This document shows positions 23,701 to 35,000 of a stretch of 64,000 bases of DNA, one piece after another. The position numbers were made by a program, and so were the translations under genes. The notes below the pieces were generated by a model. It saw nothing but the letters and a program-made list of their open reading frames with translations. It made no database searches and was not told the DNA's origin. The stretch's first letter is position 1; the number at the start of each line of letters is the position of its first letter. The stretch comes from Pyrenochaeta sp. MPI-SDFR-AT-0127 (taxonomy: Eukaryota > Ascomycota > Dothideomycetes > Pleosporales > Cucurbitariaceae), in assembly GCA_020747015.1 (NCBI GenBank), contig JAGTJM010000063.1, positions 62,001 to 126,000 on the forward strand, read 5' to 3'.

Positions 23701-24235
23701 CTCGGACATTGATCGACTGTTGCTGCGGCTGCTGTTGAATACCAGCCATGGCTTGAATCATGGTGTCGCTGGTATGCGAGGTTACCATTGCCTGCATCCA
23801 TCTTGTGACAATGATGAGAGTCCTAATTGCCTCACTATTATTGACAGGGCGTTCTTCGGCGGCGAAAGCCTTGTGGAGGCGATGAAAAACAATCTCCTCG
23901 AGTTCTGGCGGGTTGTTCCATTGTGAGTCCCTTGGAGCAGTCTCGTCGCCCGTCTTGGGGAGCCGATCCTTTGAGAATGAGAAGGTTGCAGACAAGACGT
24001 CCGCGGCATCAACCTTCTTCAGAGCCAATAGTCGCTCAAGATAGATGATGACGCGCGGATCAATGCTGCTTGCTCCTGCAGAACGAGGTCGCAGCAGCAG
24101 GGCGGCAAGCTTTGGGCCTGGGAGTGGTGACCTTGCGTGCAGCTGGACAAGTGCTGCGGCGAATAGATCTGCCTGAATGCGGCCTTCAAGACAGCGATCC
24201 AGGAAGAGCGTCCACTCTTTTACCATGGACTCCAT
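20769..24235 (-). CDS. MED5: Mediator complex subunit 5 (Med5/Nut1)
   Basis: Seven exons on the minus strand: 24235-23623, 23533-23268, 23220-23158, 23109-22603, about 22528 (or 22555)-22384, 22339-21977 and 21922-20769. They give 1,036 or 1,045 residues. Family blocks seen are GLGVLVVGIIENPK, TRAGLYIFLNSL, ARPLTDDFTIVNYLHSRYK, ITAAFDILANAMYRSEP, the GEYQPVYDEYGAILVLVMAF start of exon 6 and CRPQDFYIIVPTFFRQ. The C-terminal tail is acidic and Gly/Met/Asp-rich. Med5 is a tail-module subunit of Mediator, bridging activators and RNA polymerase II. The fourth intron is odd: the acceptor best placed after the CTGAC branch site reads GG instead of AG, and the next AG, 27 bases on, drops nine family-like residues in frame. 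The family call rests on remembered motifs and size. Confidence 0.85.
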
Positions 24236-24866
24236 AGTCCATTAGCAATAGTTCGAACGGCAGGCGACGCCGGGTGGACGGCTGAAATAATATTGGAGCG
24301 TGACAGGTCGGCGAGGGTGAAGGATGGCTGCCCGCTGATCACTGGCCAGACTTGGCAGGCACACCTCGCACAATAAGGCTGCCACGCAACTCTAGCCGAG
24401 CAAAGAAGGGCGATCATCCCAGGACTGCAACGAATTGGGGCAAGACTTTTGCCGTATTCTTTTATGAAGAGTGTGTTGCACGCAATTCGTACTTTGGGAC
24501 GTGACTGCAGCCCGACGTTCCCAGTTCGTCGCAATACTTGCTGATTGGCTTCATTGTGGCTGGTATGCCTGGGCGGTCAAACCCGTGTGACAAGACCACG
24601 CCCGTTGCTTATTTGGCCGACGCGGACCGCTCCTCTACTGGACGTGGGCACTCGAGGCCCGCTCGCTAAGCAGATATACGAGTCCGTGTTTCAGCTCGTA
24701 GTTGTACACAAAATTGATCGCTATGCAGCCCTAGCCGCGACTAATGCCTTGTTGCTAACCCCAGGCCCACGCCATTCCAGCGGTTCTGCCCACGCGCCCA
24801 TGCGCGACCCATTAGCCTTGATATCCCACAAACGCTACAAAACGCCATACTCCCAATAACCAGCTT
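24236..24866. other. Intergenic, MED5 promoter side
   Basis: About 630 bases between the MED5 start and the 3' end of the next minus-strand gene. One plus-strand open frame (24545-24859) lacks any protein-like feature. Confidence 0.4.
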
Positions 24867-25619
24867 TCAGGAGCCGCGGCGACGGGCATTTGGTAATTGA
24901 TCTTCTGCATCCGGCGCCCGCGGACCCACCATCCAGTCCTCCATGGCCAGCCACTGGCTCCAAGTCTTCTCCGCTCCCTCAATCTCAGCCAATTGCACTT
25001 CTTGCAGCGGCTTCAGGAAGGGCACCGATTCGTGAGGAGACATGTCATACTGGCATTTGACCTTTTCCCATCCCCCGCTCTTGGCCGCGAACAGGTAGTT
25101 GCGCCGCTCACATTCGTGCATGGGGCCCACGCCCTTTCTCCAGTCCTCGCCAAAGAAGCCATGCATGATGCCTGCGCTGTCCATTCCTGTGATTACAAGG
25201 CGCCGTATAAAGGGTATCAGGGACACCCATGCAGGTGCCGGCTGACCTCGCGAATTTGTTACAGGGCCTTGTCGGGGCCAAGGCATATTGTACGCGGCTG
25301 GGCCAGATGAATGTGGGAGGGGGCCTGACGCGCTCACAAGAGGGTTCTGCGTCCATTGAAAGGGCAGGCAGATGTTGATGAGAGCACACACCGCCTGGAC
25401 TCCGTTGTCGTGCTGGGCATGGTCGAGAAAGAAGCGCTGGCAGCTCTGATACGCAGGATGCCAGTCGAATATGTCAAAGGCCGGCGTTGAGGCTGCATTC
25501 TGCGCCGACGGTGACCCGCCTGATGATGTGCTCGCACCGCCTGCAAAAGTACCTCCTCTTGACGGAACTGTTGGGTACCCAGCGGGAAAGTTGGTGGTGA
25601 AGCCGGGTAGGCTCGTCAT
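24867..25619 (-). CDS. Conserved fungal protein, function unknown
   Basis: Single coding exon of 250 residues starting at MTSLPGFTTNF. The upstream sequence stays open to 25760, but 25697-25636 is a textbook 62-bp intron (GTGAGG donor, GCTAAC branch, CTGCAG acceptor) that would lie in the 5' UTR, so the internal ATG was chosen. An N-terminal Ser/Gly-rich stretch is followed by a well-composed region (FDIFDWHPAYQSCQRFFLDH, VQAVCALINICLPFQ, WVSLIPFIRRLVITGMDS, FFGEDWRKGVG, WSQWLAMEDWMVGPR). No catalytic motif or transmembrane helix is evident. The style is that of a conserved ascomycete family, but I cannot name a function. A longer N-terminus cannot be fully excluded. Confidence 0.7.
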   Translation of the reverse strand: MTSLPGFTTNFPAGYPTVPSRGGTFAGGASTSSGGSPSAQNAASTPAFDIFDWHPAYQSCQRFFLDHAQHDNGVQAVCALINICLPFQWTQNPLVSASGPLPHSSGPAAYNMPWPRQGPVTNSRGQPAPAWVSLIPFIRRLVITGMDSAGIMHGFFGEDWRKGVGPMHECERRNYLFAAKSGGWEKVKCQYDMSPHESVPFLKPLQEVQLAEIEGAEKTWSQWLAMEDWMVGPRAPDAEDQLPNARRRGS

Positions 25620-25635
25620 GGCGAGAGCAGAGCCA

Positions 25636-25697
25636 CTGCAGGAACAGCCAATGTTAGCAAATGCTTGTGAAGACGTGTTCAGGTGCTGGCGCCTCAC
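25636..25697 (-). other. 5' UTR intron
   Basis: Donor GTGAGG, branch GCTAAC about 20 bases before the end, acceptor TGCAG. Removing it puts the upstream ATG out of frame with the conserved protein, supporting initiation at 25619. Confidence 0.65.
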
Positions 25698-25699
25698 CA

Positions 25700-27149
25700 C
25701 ACTGAAGACAATGGCTGCCAGTAGGATAGTCCAGGACTGACGGCGCTTTTGTTTCGTCAAGGCTCAAGGGCTCAGGTTCTCGAGTCACAGGGTCAGTCAG
25801 GGTCCAGATCTGAGATTGGAGCGAGGCAGTCAATGACGACAGGAAGCAGAGGACGGGCGAGGGTCGATGGATGCTACACTGCTACCTGTCGCGAGGGGAT
25901 GGAGAGCCTATAACTGGGCACTCTAAGGGAAATTTATGCTCGCCGACCTTTTCAAGTGTGGTGAGCCTCAAAAGGACTGTGTACGGGGTGGCTTCGGTCG
26001 ACGCCGCCTATACTCTCTCCCGCAGGCTATCGAAGCCTTTGGAATTAGCCCTGACGGAGATCAAGTCGAGAGCCACTGCTTGGCTCGGATTGATCCCATC
26101 TAGGAATAAAGGAAGGATGCTGCCACCAGCCGCGCCAATCAGCGGGGCCGACATTCTGCCCTAGTCGAGGTTCCTGAGGCGTGGATTTACAGTTCGCGCA
26201 CAAGGCAGAGCGGCAGCTACAGAACTGGTGTATTACCGCTGCAGATCGTCGTCAACACCGCAACGCGCAGATATCGTTGGCTGCTGGCGGCATGTGCTTC
26301 AGCTGCGAACTGCCCTCTCCTTTCCCGTTGCTTACTCAAGCGTCTGCGACCATGATGGAGTGTCGCATGGCCCCTGGATGCAGCGTCGGAGCTGCCGAGA
26401 CGAAGAAGATCTAGACGCAGCACTCCGGCCCTCCCCAAGCAGCACCACAAGAGCCTCGATATGGTTTTGTCATCCCAGCCATGGCTTATGCGAGCTTGAC
26501 AGGCGCCTCAAACGCCCCAACTCTGGCAACTCGTCAATCGCGGTTGAGGAACCACTGGGGTGGCTGCCGTTGTGTTCCAGCACCGCGGATCTAATGCACC
26601 GCCGTCTCTTTCCAGGATGCCTGACTGTCTAGTGTCAATCGCATTTCAAAAACAACATATTGTCGCCCATTTCCGTAGCCCTATGACGCTGCACCATTTC
26701 ATTTGCAATTCCGTTTGTGCGACACCTGGTCTCTATACACAGCACGCCTAGCGAGGGGAACCGCCAGAGCTCGGTGAAGGATGCAAGCAAGCCTCATTTC
26801 GGCAGCAGCTGCCCTGATTACTCTAGTGACCAACCACCATGGTTTGCTCCGCCCCGTCCAACTCGTTGCTTTTCTGTGTGCGACGCGTCGTGCATGTTCA
26901 GCCCAGCTGGCCAGGGAGAATGAGGTGCACAGCCACAGCTACCAGAGAGCCGTGCGACGACAAGCGAGCGATGATGCCACCACTAATTCGCCGAGCATGT
27001 CCATGCTGCATCACTAAACTTCTGCCACTATCGTGGCTGACCTCCCTGCATCATCGAAAATCCTAATTCGTTTTTGTTGTGTACTGCGCCCTTGCACCGT
27101 GTGAACATGGCCCTCTCTACCTTCTCATTGGCTTCACGGACCAAAGTGG
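25700..27149. other. Long intergenic region
   Basis: About 1.4 kb of mixed composition with many short open frames on both strands, none with domain-like composition, splicing support or recognisable motifs. No gene is supported. Confidence 0.5.
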
Positions 27150-28554
27150 GTGGCAGAGCCTCTGCAGCATGACATCCACATTGACCCTCAGCAGCTTCCC
27201 AATGGCTTGTCTATGCCGACGATCCACCTCGGTGTCTACTTGACATCCGGAAAGGAGACGTACCAGGCAGTTCGGTGGGCGCTAGAGGCATGCTTTTCCT
27301 GTTCCTGGTCGTCATCTGATCGTGTACTTACACCAGCAGGCCGGATACCGAGGGTAAGTCATCATCTGCATGTACGCCAGTCCGTAGAACCATTGACGAA
27401 TGGCGCATGCAACAGGGTCGACTCAGCTCAGATGTAAGCAACGTCCACGTACCAACTGCGTGTGCAACTTGGACTGACAATATACGTCTACGCTAAGGTA
27501 TCATAACGAGTCAGAAGCTGGCAAAGCCGTTCTAGACTTCCTTTCAAGCGAGGCTAACACCGACTCACTTACGCGTGAGGATGTTCATTTCACCTCCAAG
27601 CTGGCTTCGAATTCAGCGTATGACGCGGCCCGCAAGGCAATTAAAAGGTCAGTCAAGGAATGCGGCCTTGGCTACATTGACCTGTTCCTCTTGCACTCTC
27701 CGTACGGTGGCAAGAAAGCGCGCCTTGAGAGCTGGAGAGCAGTGGAAGACGCAATCAATGACGGCGAGGTCAAGATTGGAGGCGTCTCCAATTACGGAGT
27801 GAAGCACGCAAGTACTCCCCTTTGCACTACTATACCGCTCTACATGTTCTCCATGTGTCTGCACGATACGCTTGATAAACTACATAGGGCAAGAATGATG
27901 AATCTTGCTGGCTCCCCTCATCCATTTGGCTCTCTGGGAGGCTGTCTTGATACACCATTGGCGGATGCCGCGGACCATCTGGCTGCAAGACATCACTTTG
28001 GGACAGCCTGACTGACTACAAATGCAGCTGCAAGAGCTCCTAGATTCCAAACCGAGAATCCCTCCAGCGGTGAACCAGATAGAGGTGCATCCGTTCAATA
28101 CACGGACAGACATCACTTCCTTTTGCCAGGAGCATGACATTGTGGTTGAGGCTTACGCGCCGCTTGTCCGAGCCTTGCGAATGAAGCACCCAAAGATTGT
28201 GTCTCTGTCCAAGAAGTATGGATGCACGCCTGGACAGCTGCTGGTGCGTTGGAGCCTCCAGCACGGCTATGTGCCACTGCCGAAGAGTGTGAAGCAGGCG
28301 CGCATCGTCGAGAATTCGCAGATTGGTGGCTTTGAAATCGAGGACGCTGACATGAAGACGATGGACGGGTTGGACGAGTATCTGGTCACCGGTGAGTGTC
28401 TGCTCTCACCACCACCACCACCACCACCACCTCTCCTGATGTGCAATGTAACGAGCGACTTCGGCGACATGAATGCTCCATATTTCTGCGACTGTACTGG
28501 TATGCTGACTGATGTCGCTCCTCTCCAGATTGGGACCCAACCGACTGCCCGTGA
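27150..28554 (+). CDS. Aldo/keto reductase with unusual splicing; start unresolved
   Basis: Six exons: about 27150-27287, 27340-27353, 27416-27433, 27498-27807, 28028-28391 and 28529-28554. Frame begins QQLPNGLSMPTIHLGVY, continues GYRGVDSAQMYHNE across two micro-exons of 14 and 18 bases, then KECGLGYIDLFLLHSPYGGK, GGVSNYGVKH, NQIEVHPFNTRTDI, VEAYAPLVRA, GQLLVRWSLQHGYVPLPKS and ends DWDPTDCP. This is a (beta/alpha)8 NAD(P)H aldo/keto reductase with catalytic Asp and Tyr (DSAQMY), Lys in the HFTSKL segment and His in LLHSP. Two introns (27288-27339 and 27808-28027) must use GC donors. No in-frame ATG precedes LSMPTIH; the frame before it begins only with GTG, so the true start may lie in an unseen upstream exon or the gene may be decaying. 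The substrate is unknown. Confidence 0.75.
28407..28431 (+). repeat. (ACC)n microsatellite
   Basis: About eight ACC units within the last intron of the aldo/keto reductase gene. Confidence 0.85.
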
Positions 28555-29304
28555 GTGTGGAGGAGGGAGCATGTCGAGCGTGGGGGTGAGTGGTCAGCTC
28601 GTGGAGGGCATGATATGGGCTGTGGGAGAGAATCTGGCAGGGCTGGCTCCGAGCGAGTGGTTGTGCAGACGCAAAATGTCACATAGCGGAACAATTTACG
28701 GCATCTCCGCTGCAGGACAAAGGCTGGGACCCATCCCATGGGTGATGTCGCGTGCATCCATGTCAAAGAAAGGCGTCTTGGCCCTAGCTCGTGCGGGATC
28801 GCTGCAATTTCCCGCGGCCGCCCACCCCAGGCCCTGACTGACTGAGCGAAGGCTCAACGTAACATGTACACGACCGACGTCGGCTCTCCTTGGCTGCCCT
28901 CTGAATGACGCTCAAGAATTACACTTCCGCTGCGAAGCCTCGAGTCGCCGAAGCCCGCGCGAACTCACGTGTAGCGCCCCCGCGATAGACCGGCCACAGG
29001 TCTAATTGGCTGCTTTCTCTTATCAGTGAAAACAACACACCATAGTACTATCAAGATGGCGCTCAGCAACTTGCCATTGACCACTAGAAGGCGGCCGTCC
29101 GAGAGCAATCAATCGGCCTGTGACGTTTTCCAAACTGTAGATGCTCATCCCGCAAGCGGCAAACCACGTCTAGCTGCCGGCACAACTAACGTGTATATAT
29201 ACGGCCCTCTGCTCTGTCTTTGTTCGCTTTCACTTCTTTCAACTCTGCTCCCTTAGCTCCATACATCCATACACTTTCAAGAACCCTACAATTGCAATTC
29301 CACA
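28555..29304 (+). promoter_or_regulatory. Promoter region of NADP-glutamate dehydrogenase
   Basis: Spacer of 750 bases. A TATATATA box lies at about 29193-29200, some 105 bases before the start. A CTTATC (reverse GATAAG, the core bound by AreA-type nitrogen regulators) lies near 29020. C/T-rich sequence follows the TATA box. GATA sites are expected for this nitrogen-assimilation gene, but one hexamer is weak evidence. Confidence 0.45.
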
Positions 29305-30987
29305 ATGTCTGAGCCTGAGTTTGAGCAAGCCAGGAAGGGTATGTCCAACATCAACCTCACGCGCCCCTAGCCAGACTCAACCACTAACCCCTCGACAGAG
29401 CTCGTCTCCACCCTCGAGTCCTCCTCCCTCTTCGAGAAGAACCCCGAATACAAGAAAGCCCTCGAGGTTGTCTCCATCCCCGAGCGCATCATCCAGTTCC
29501 GCGTTGTCTGGGAGAACGACAAGGGCGAGTGCCAGGTGAACAAGGGCTACCGCGTGCAGTTCAACTCTGCCCTCGGCCCTTACAAGGGTGGTCTCCGCCT
29601 CCACCCCAGCGTCAACCTGTCCATTCTCAAGTTTTTGGGTTTCGAGCAGATCTTCAAGAATGCCCTCACTGGCTGTATGTTGCTCTGAACAAGTCACTTG
29701 CAAAGTCCCCAGAATGCTAATCAAGCAAACAGTGAACATGGGCGGTGGCAAGGGTGGCTGCGACTTCGACCCCAAGGGCAAGTCCAACAACGAGATCCGC
29801 AGATTCTGTGTTTCCTTCATGAGGGAGCTCAGCAAGCACATTGGTAAGTCTTTGCCTCTTGCGTTCCCATCGAGCAGCCTCAAGTGGGGCATTGCGCCTC
29901 TCGAGCAACGGTCGCGCATAGACTACCGACGGTAGACCAACCGGAACGAGCTGGCCTATCTGGCCTTATCTACTCATCCGCTTGTGAAACTGCGCCGTCG
30001 GTGATGCTAGCTGTAGTGTCGTGGTACTCCAGTAGGAACATTTTACTTACGTAAATACCAGGCGCTGACACGGACGTACCTGCGGGCGACATCGGCGTAG
30101 GAGGACGCGAAATCGGTTATCTTTTCGGCGCATACCGAGCACAGCGCAACCGCTGGGAGGGTATTCTGACCGGCAAGGGTGGATCATGGGGAGGCAGTTT
30201 GATCCGTCCTGAGGCGACCGGCTACGGACTCGTCTACTATGTCGAACACATGATCAACTACGCCTCGGGTGGCAAGGAGTCTTTCGCCGGCAAGAGGGTT
30301 GCCATCTCTGGCTCCGGCAACGTTGCCCAGTTCGCCGCCCTCAAGGTCATCGAGCTCGGCGGAACCGTCGTCTCCTTCAGCGACAGCAAAGGTGCCTTGA
30401 TCGCCACCGACGACAAGGGCTTCACTGCCGACACCATCAACCAGATCGCCGCCATCAAGCTGGAGCGCAAGGCCCTCACTGACCTTGAGAACCACTCCTA
30501 CAGGTATGTCGAGGGTGCTCGTCCATGGAAAGAGGTTGGCAAGGTCGACATTGCTCTTCCTTCAGCGACCCAGAACGAGGTCTCCGAGGACGAGGCTGTC
30601 GCTCTCATCGAAGCTGGTGCCAAGTTCATCGCCGAAGGCTCCAACATGGGCTGCACCCAGGAGGCCATTGACGTGTTCGAGGCCCACCGTCGTGAGAAGA
30701 AGGGAGAGGCCATCTGGTACGCTCCCGGCAAGGCCGCCAACGCCGGTGGTGTCGCCGTCTCTGGTCTTGAGATGGCTCAGAACTCCCAGCGTCTGTCTTG
30801 GACCTCTGAGGAGGTTGACCAGAAGCTCAAGGGCATCATGAAGGACTGCTTCGAGAACTGCTTGAGCACCGGCAAGGAGTTCTTCACACCTGCCGAGGGC
30901 GAGTTCCCATCCCTTGTTGGCGGTGCCAACGTGGCTGGTTTCCGCAAGGTCGCTGCTGCCATGCAAGAGCAGGGTGATTGGTGGTAG
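29305..30987 (+). CDS. gdhA: NADP-specific glutamate dehydrogenase
   Basis: Four exons (29305-29338, 29399-29674, 29733-29843, 30062-30987), 448 residues. It makes glutamate from 2-oxoglutarate and ammonium with NADPH and is the main ammonium-assimilating enzyme of fungi. Motifs are ERIIQFRVVWENDKGECQVN, KGYRVQFNSALGPYKGGLR (with the 2-oxoglutarate-binding Lys), NMGGGKGGCDFDPKGKS, PAGDIGVGGREIGYLFGAYR, the dinucleotide-binding SGSGNVAQFA and the C-terminal GGVAVSGLEMAQN. The hexameric small-enzyme length (about 450) and these motifs indicate the NADP form, not the large NAD form. The third intron is 218 bases, about four times the usual length here. Confidence 0.96.
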
Positions 30988-32063
30988 ATGCTACGCCGCT
31001 GAGCGGACAGTTCCTGTACATGATACTTTACGATACCTTTACTTGGGCATGGCGTTTGGATGAAATGCACGCTGCTTCGTGTAAATAGATACCTTTACGA
31101 ATACAATGATCACCATAATCCTTTGGGCTACATGAATTGGTGATTTTCTGAGGTCACTGGTCATGCCACCCGACGCCTCCTGAACATGTTATCAATTCCT
31201 CACAATGCAACAATCGCAACTCGAATTGCAGCACTCTAATAATCCTCATAAAGACATCACCCACAAACTTTCTCAAATATCCCACACATAAATATCAATT
31301 TCAACACACTCTCTCCCATCACCTCCAACCCCTCCATTACCCCGCCATCCCAACAGAAAAAACAATCACCAATACAAAAGTAAAAAAACAGACCCCACCA
31401 AGAAAAATAAAAACAAGCCCATAGCTCATTACCAAACATAGCTAGCCCCTCCCTCTCGATATGACAGTATCTTTCCAGTCACCCCCCGGCCCGACATGGG
31501 GTTTAACGCATCAACCCCGTGCCCCGTCGCGTCGTACACATCAGGTGTAGCAATCGAGTAACGCAGCCGGCCGCGGCGCGACTTTTGGGCGGCGCGCCCC
31601 GTGTGCAGGACCGCGTCCCGACGAGCCTAGTGGACGGCACTGCGAGGCGGGAAAGGCAAATGTGTGTGTGTGTGTGTATGCGTGTGTATGCGTGTGTATG
31701 TGTGTCTGTGTCCTTTTCGATATCGGAGGGTGCGAATTGGGGGCTCTCGGGTGATGTAGGAGCGATGAGTGGATCGGGAGGGATAGGGGATGGGTGGGTA
31801 GGAATGGATGGATGGGGATGGGTGCGGATGGACACGGATTTCCTTTTTTTTTCCCAAAGGGAAGTTCTTATATCCATGCGCGTTTTAGGTATGTAATAGT
31901 GGAGTTTTGGTCTGATACTATGGTGTGGATTGAAGCTGGTATATTTATCATACTGCGCTCTACTACTTCGGCATTCCGTCCCTGTTGACTCTTTAAGGAA
32001 CAATACGTGTAGAACATTTCAGGTATAGGTTTTTAAAACCGGGAGGCTACTGAGCCCAGTGCG
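30988..32063. other. Intergenic, convergent, with microsatellite
   Basis: About 1.1 kb between the ends of the dehydrogenase (+) and Helo-like (-) genes. It is low complexity: A/C-rich near 31200-31440, GC-rich near 31560-31620, then GT-rich and GGATGG-like simple sequence. No gene seen. Confidence 0.6.
31660..31712 (+). repeat. GT-rich microsatellite
   Basis: Tandem GT with interspersed GTGTGTATGC units (tgtgtgtgtgtgtatgcgtg...). Confidence 0.85.
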
Positions 32064-35000
32064 TCATTCAAGAATCGTCGTCCATTCTCTCAAAAGGTCA
32101 TCAACTTCGTCACTCTCCCGAGATTTCTTTTCAGTCTCTAGGCGCACAAGTGGTCTACGAGGCTGCGGAACTACCTCATGATAGGAAGTACAGCACTGAC
32201 TGCTAGATCTTTCCCAGCTATGCGTGGAAGAATCAAGTGCTGGACTGGTCGTCTTACGTTCTGGCGTAGTATTCATTGCGGGAATGCCAACTCCAGGGCC
32301 ATATGAGTCTCCACCAGGAATATATGTTGCCGACATCATTGACATTCTCGAGGAGCGACTCGACGCTTCCTGGGATTGTGAGTACGTCAGTGAATCACTT
32401 TGATATGATCTGGACCCGAACAGCTTTCTCTTAAAAGTATCCCGGCCCCGGCCGTAGTCTGATTGGGAAGACATCGTTGCTGGCCTTGGTGGAGGCGGTA
32501 GAACCATGGGCATAGGAGGAAATTGGGCAATATATGGAGGGCGCGGAGAAGGGGGAGGGATATATAGATGCTCTTCGGATTGTCCAGGAGGCTGCGTAGG
32601 TTTATCTGGGACAGACAAATTATCCCCCGTGCTACCCGACTGTTCGCTTTCCCTTCCCAGTGGACGTCTGACTGGTTGGGCGGTCGTCTTACTTGGTTGG
32701 GTCACTTGAACAGGTGGGGTTGGGAGACTTTGCCGTCCCTGATCTATAAGACAAGGAATAGGTCTATCTTGCCTTGGTTCTAATGTGTCATCTTTAGCAG
32801 AGTGTTGTGCACTATTCTTAGACCTCCACGCCATGGGCTGCTCATCTCCACTGCGACGTTCATCTGGAATTGGTAAATCAACCGGAATGGGCTTTCTTGG
32901 AATTTGAAGGCTGCGCAAACCAGTGCCTGTCTCCGTCTGTCTCTGAATCTTATCAGGAATCCTTTGGCGGTCAACCTGGTGCTGCTTCTTGTGCTCCTTC
33001 GGATCCGATTGATAGTCGTTCGTTTTGTCCTGTCGTGTATGTAGATATTCCTCGCGCCTAACAGCTTTGCTGACCTCTGGCTCTACTTCGCGATATAATT
33101 CTTCAGTTGGTTTCAGTGCTCCGTGTGTGGTTTGTAGTTCTTCTGTTGGAGGTATGTTGGACTGGTCGCCCGGATGGTGTGCCTCCGAACCCAATATCGG
33201 CTTTTCTGGTTGACCTTGTGATGCATCTGACGTTTTGGAGACTGGCGAATACTTTGGAGAGGTTGGAGAATACCTTGGAGAGGTTGGCGAATACGTAGGA
33301 GAGACTGACGCACACTTTGGTGAGGTCGGTGAATACGTAGGAGAGGTCGGCGAATAAGTAGGAGAGGTTGGCGAATAGGCGGGCGAGGTAGGTGACAAAG
33401 CGAGCGGCGAATAGCTCCCTTGACCCTGAGAGGCGTCCTGTTGAGAAGTCCTGCCATTTTCCAGTGCTCCATGTTCAACTTCATCGCCGATATCAAGATC
33501 CAAATCCACTTCCTCTATGAGCAAGTCATCCTCAGCTCCAGTATCTTCCGGCTCATCCGAGCGGTTTACGTCCGCGAGTTGATGCTTCTTATCAATCGAT
33601 TGCGAAACATCGTCATTATTTTGTTGTCCCGCACCAAGGACGTGATCGGTGTGCAGTGACTCGAACTCCATGATGATAGTTGCTCCTGGCTCGATGATGT
33701 CATCCCAATACGAAGGTAATACTATGTTACTGTCGGAATCCATCAAGTTGAACTTTCCATCTGAGACCAGTTGCCTCCAATGCTCATCATGGAGGTACGC
33801 GTGCTTGATGGCATCATGCATCCCCTATAAAGTTCTTAGTATTTGCTATGATTTACTCAATGTGAAACCGTACCTGCCAAGTACTGCAAACTTGAAATGG
33901 AATATTATATTTCCTGCCTCGCGTGTCTTGAAATTTTATGGGGGCCCGTCGTATAGTTGGGTTAGATTTTTCCAATGCAAGCTTGTGGGCTTTCTCAAGT
34001 TCCATCTCTGCCTTCAATTGTGCTGCTTTCATTTCTGCTTCATGTTCACGTATTTTCGCAGCTTTGAGGCGTGCTGCCTCTTCTGTCGCTCGAAGGACTT
34101 CATATTTTCGCTTCATATTCTCCTTCTCCGCCGCTCTTGCCTTCTCCACAGCCTCCCGAATCGCCTCAGCAATACCTGCGTCATTTGAGGGTTCAACGTG
34201 AGATTCAGTGCGGCCTAGAGTGCTACCGGTCATGGTTCTTTGTATGCTAATCTCATCAGTTCTGTTCTTCGCATATAGAACTTTGCCGTGGCTTTCGACT
34301 TGCGACTGGATTTTCGACCCTTTGGAACTCCCAAATAGAACACTGTCGAGTTGTCCACGAGCGCGAAAGTATGATCCCACGAGGCTTTGATGATGTTCCG
34401 AGTGATCGTCTCCATCGACTTGCTTATTCAGAGCTTGTTGCAGCGTTTCGATGTTCTCCAGTAAACTCTTTATATGCTGAACACATTTCCCAAGACTTTC
34501 GGAATTGATGGTCGAGCCGATGGCTGAAGCTGCCATGGTAAGGGCGTTTACCGAAATGGAATCATCCTCCTTATCTGTTTCTTGATCGTCGTCAATGGCA
34601 GTACTGCCATCGCTAATGCTGTAATTCCTTAATGACTCCTCATATCTTTTTGTCGACTCTTTCTTGTTCTCGAGGAGTTCTTTGATTTGCTCTCTTTGCT
34701 TTTCTTCAGCTTCACGGTCGAGCTTTTTTGACGCAACTTGATGCGCATGAGTGAGTACTTGCATCAAAAGTTGCAATGTGCTCTTTAGTTTATCGATGTG
34801 ATTTCGCAACAACTCGATCTTGTTGTCTCTGAACGGCAACATGAGCCGACCCAACGTATTTTTCTTGCTCTTTTTAAGGGTTGCGTCAATCTCTGCGAAG
34901 ACAGAAGAGCACTCCTTCATTGTATCGTTCGCCGTCTTGAGTGCGTTTTTGGAAATGAGATTAGGCACTTCATCTTGCTTGAACACGCTGCCCAGCTCTT

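Noticed and set aside
26228..26632. 134-codon plus-strand open frame in the 25.7-27.1 kb spacer
   Set aside because: Composition (Cys/Ser/Arg/Leu-rich) and overlap with other open frames look random.
31519..31896. Open frames across the GT-rich microsatellite
   Set aside because: Generated by the simple repeat (Cys/Val or His/Thr runs), not by a gene.
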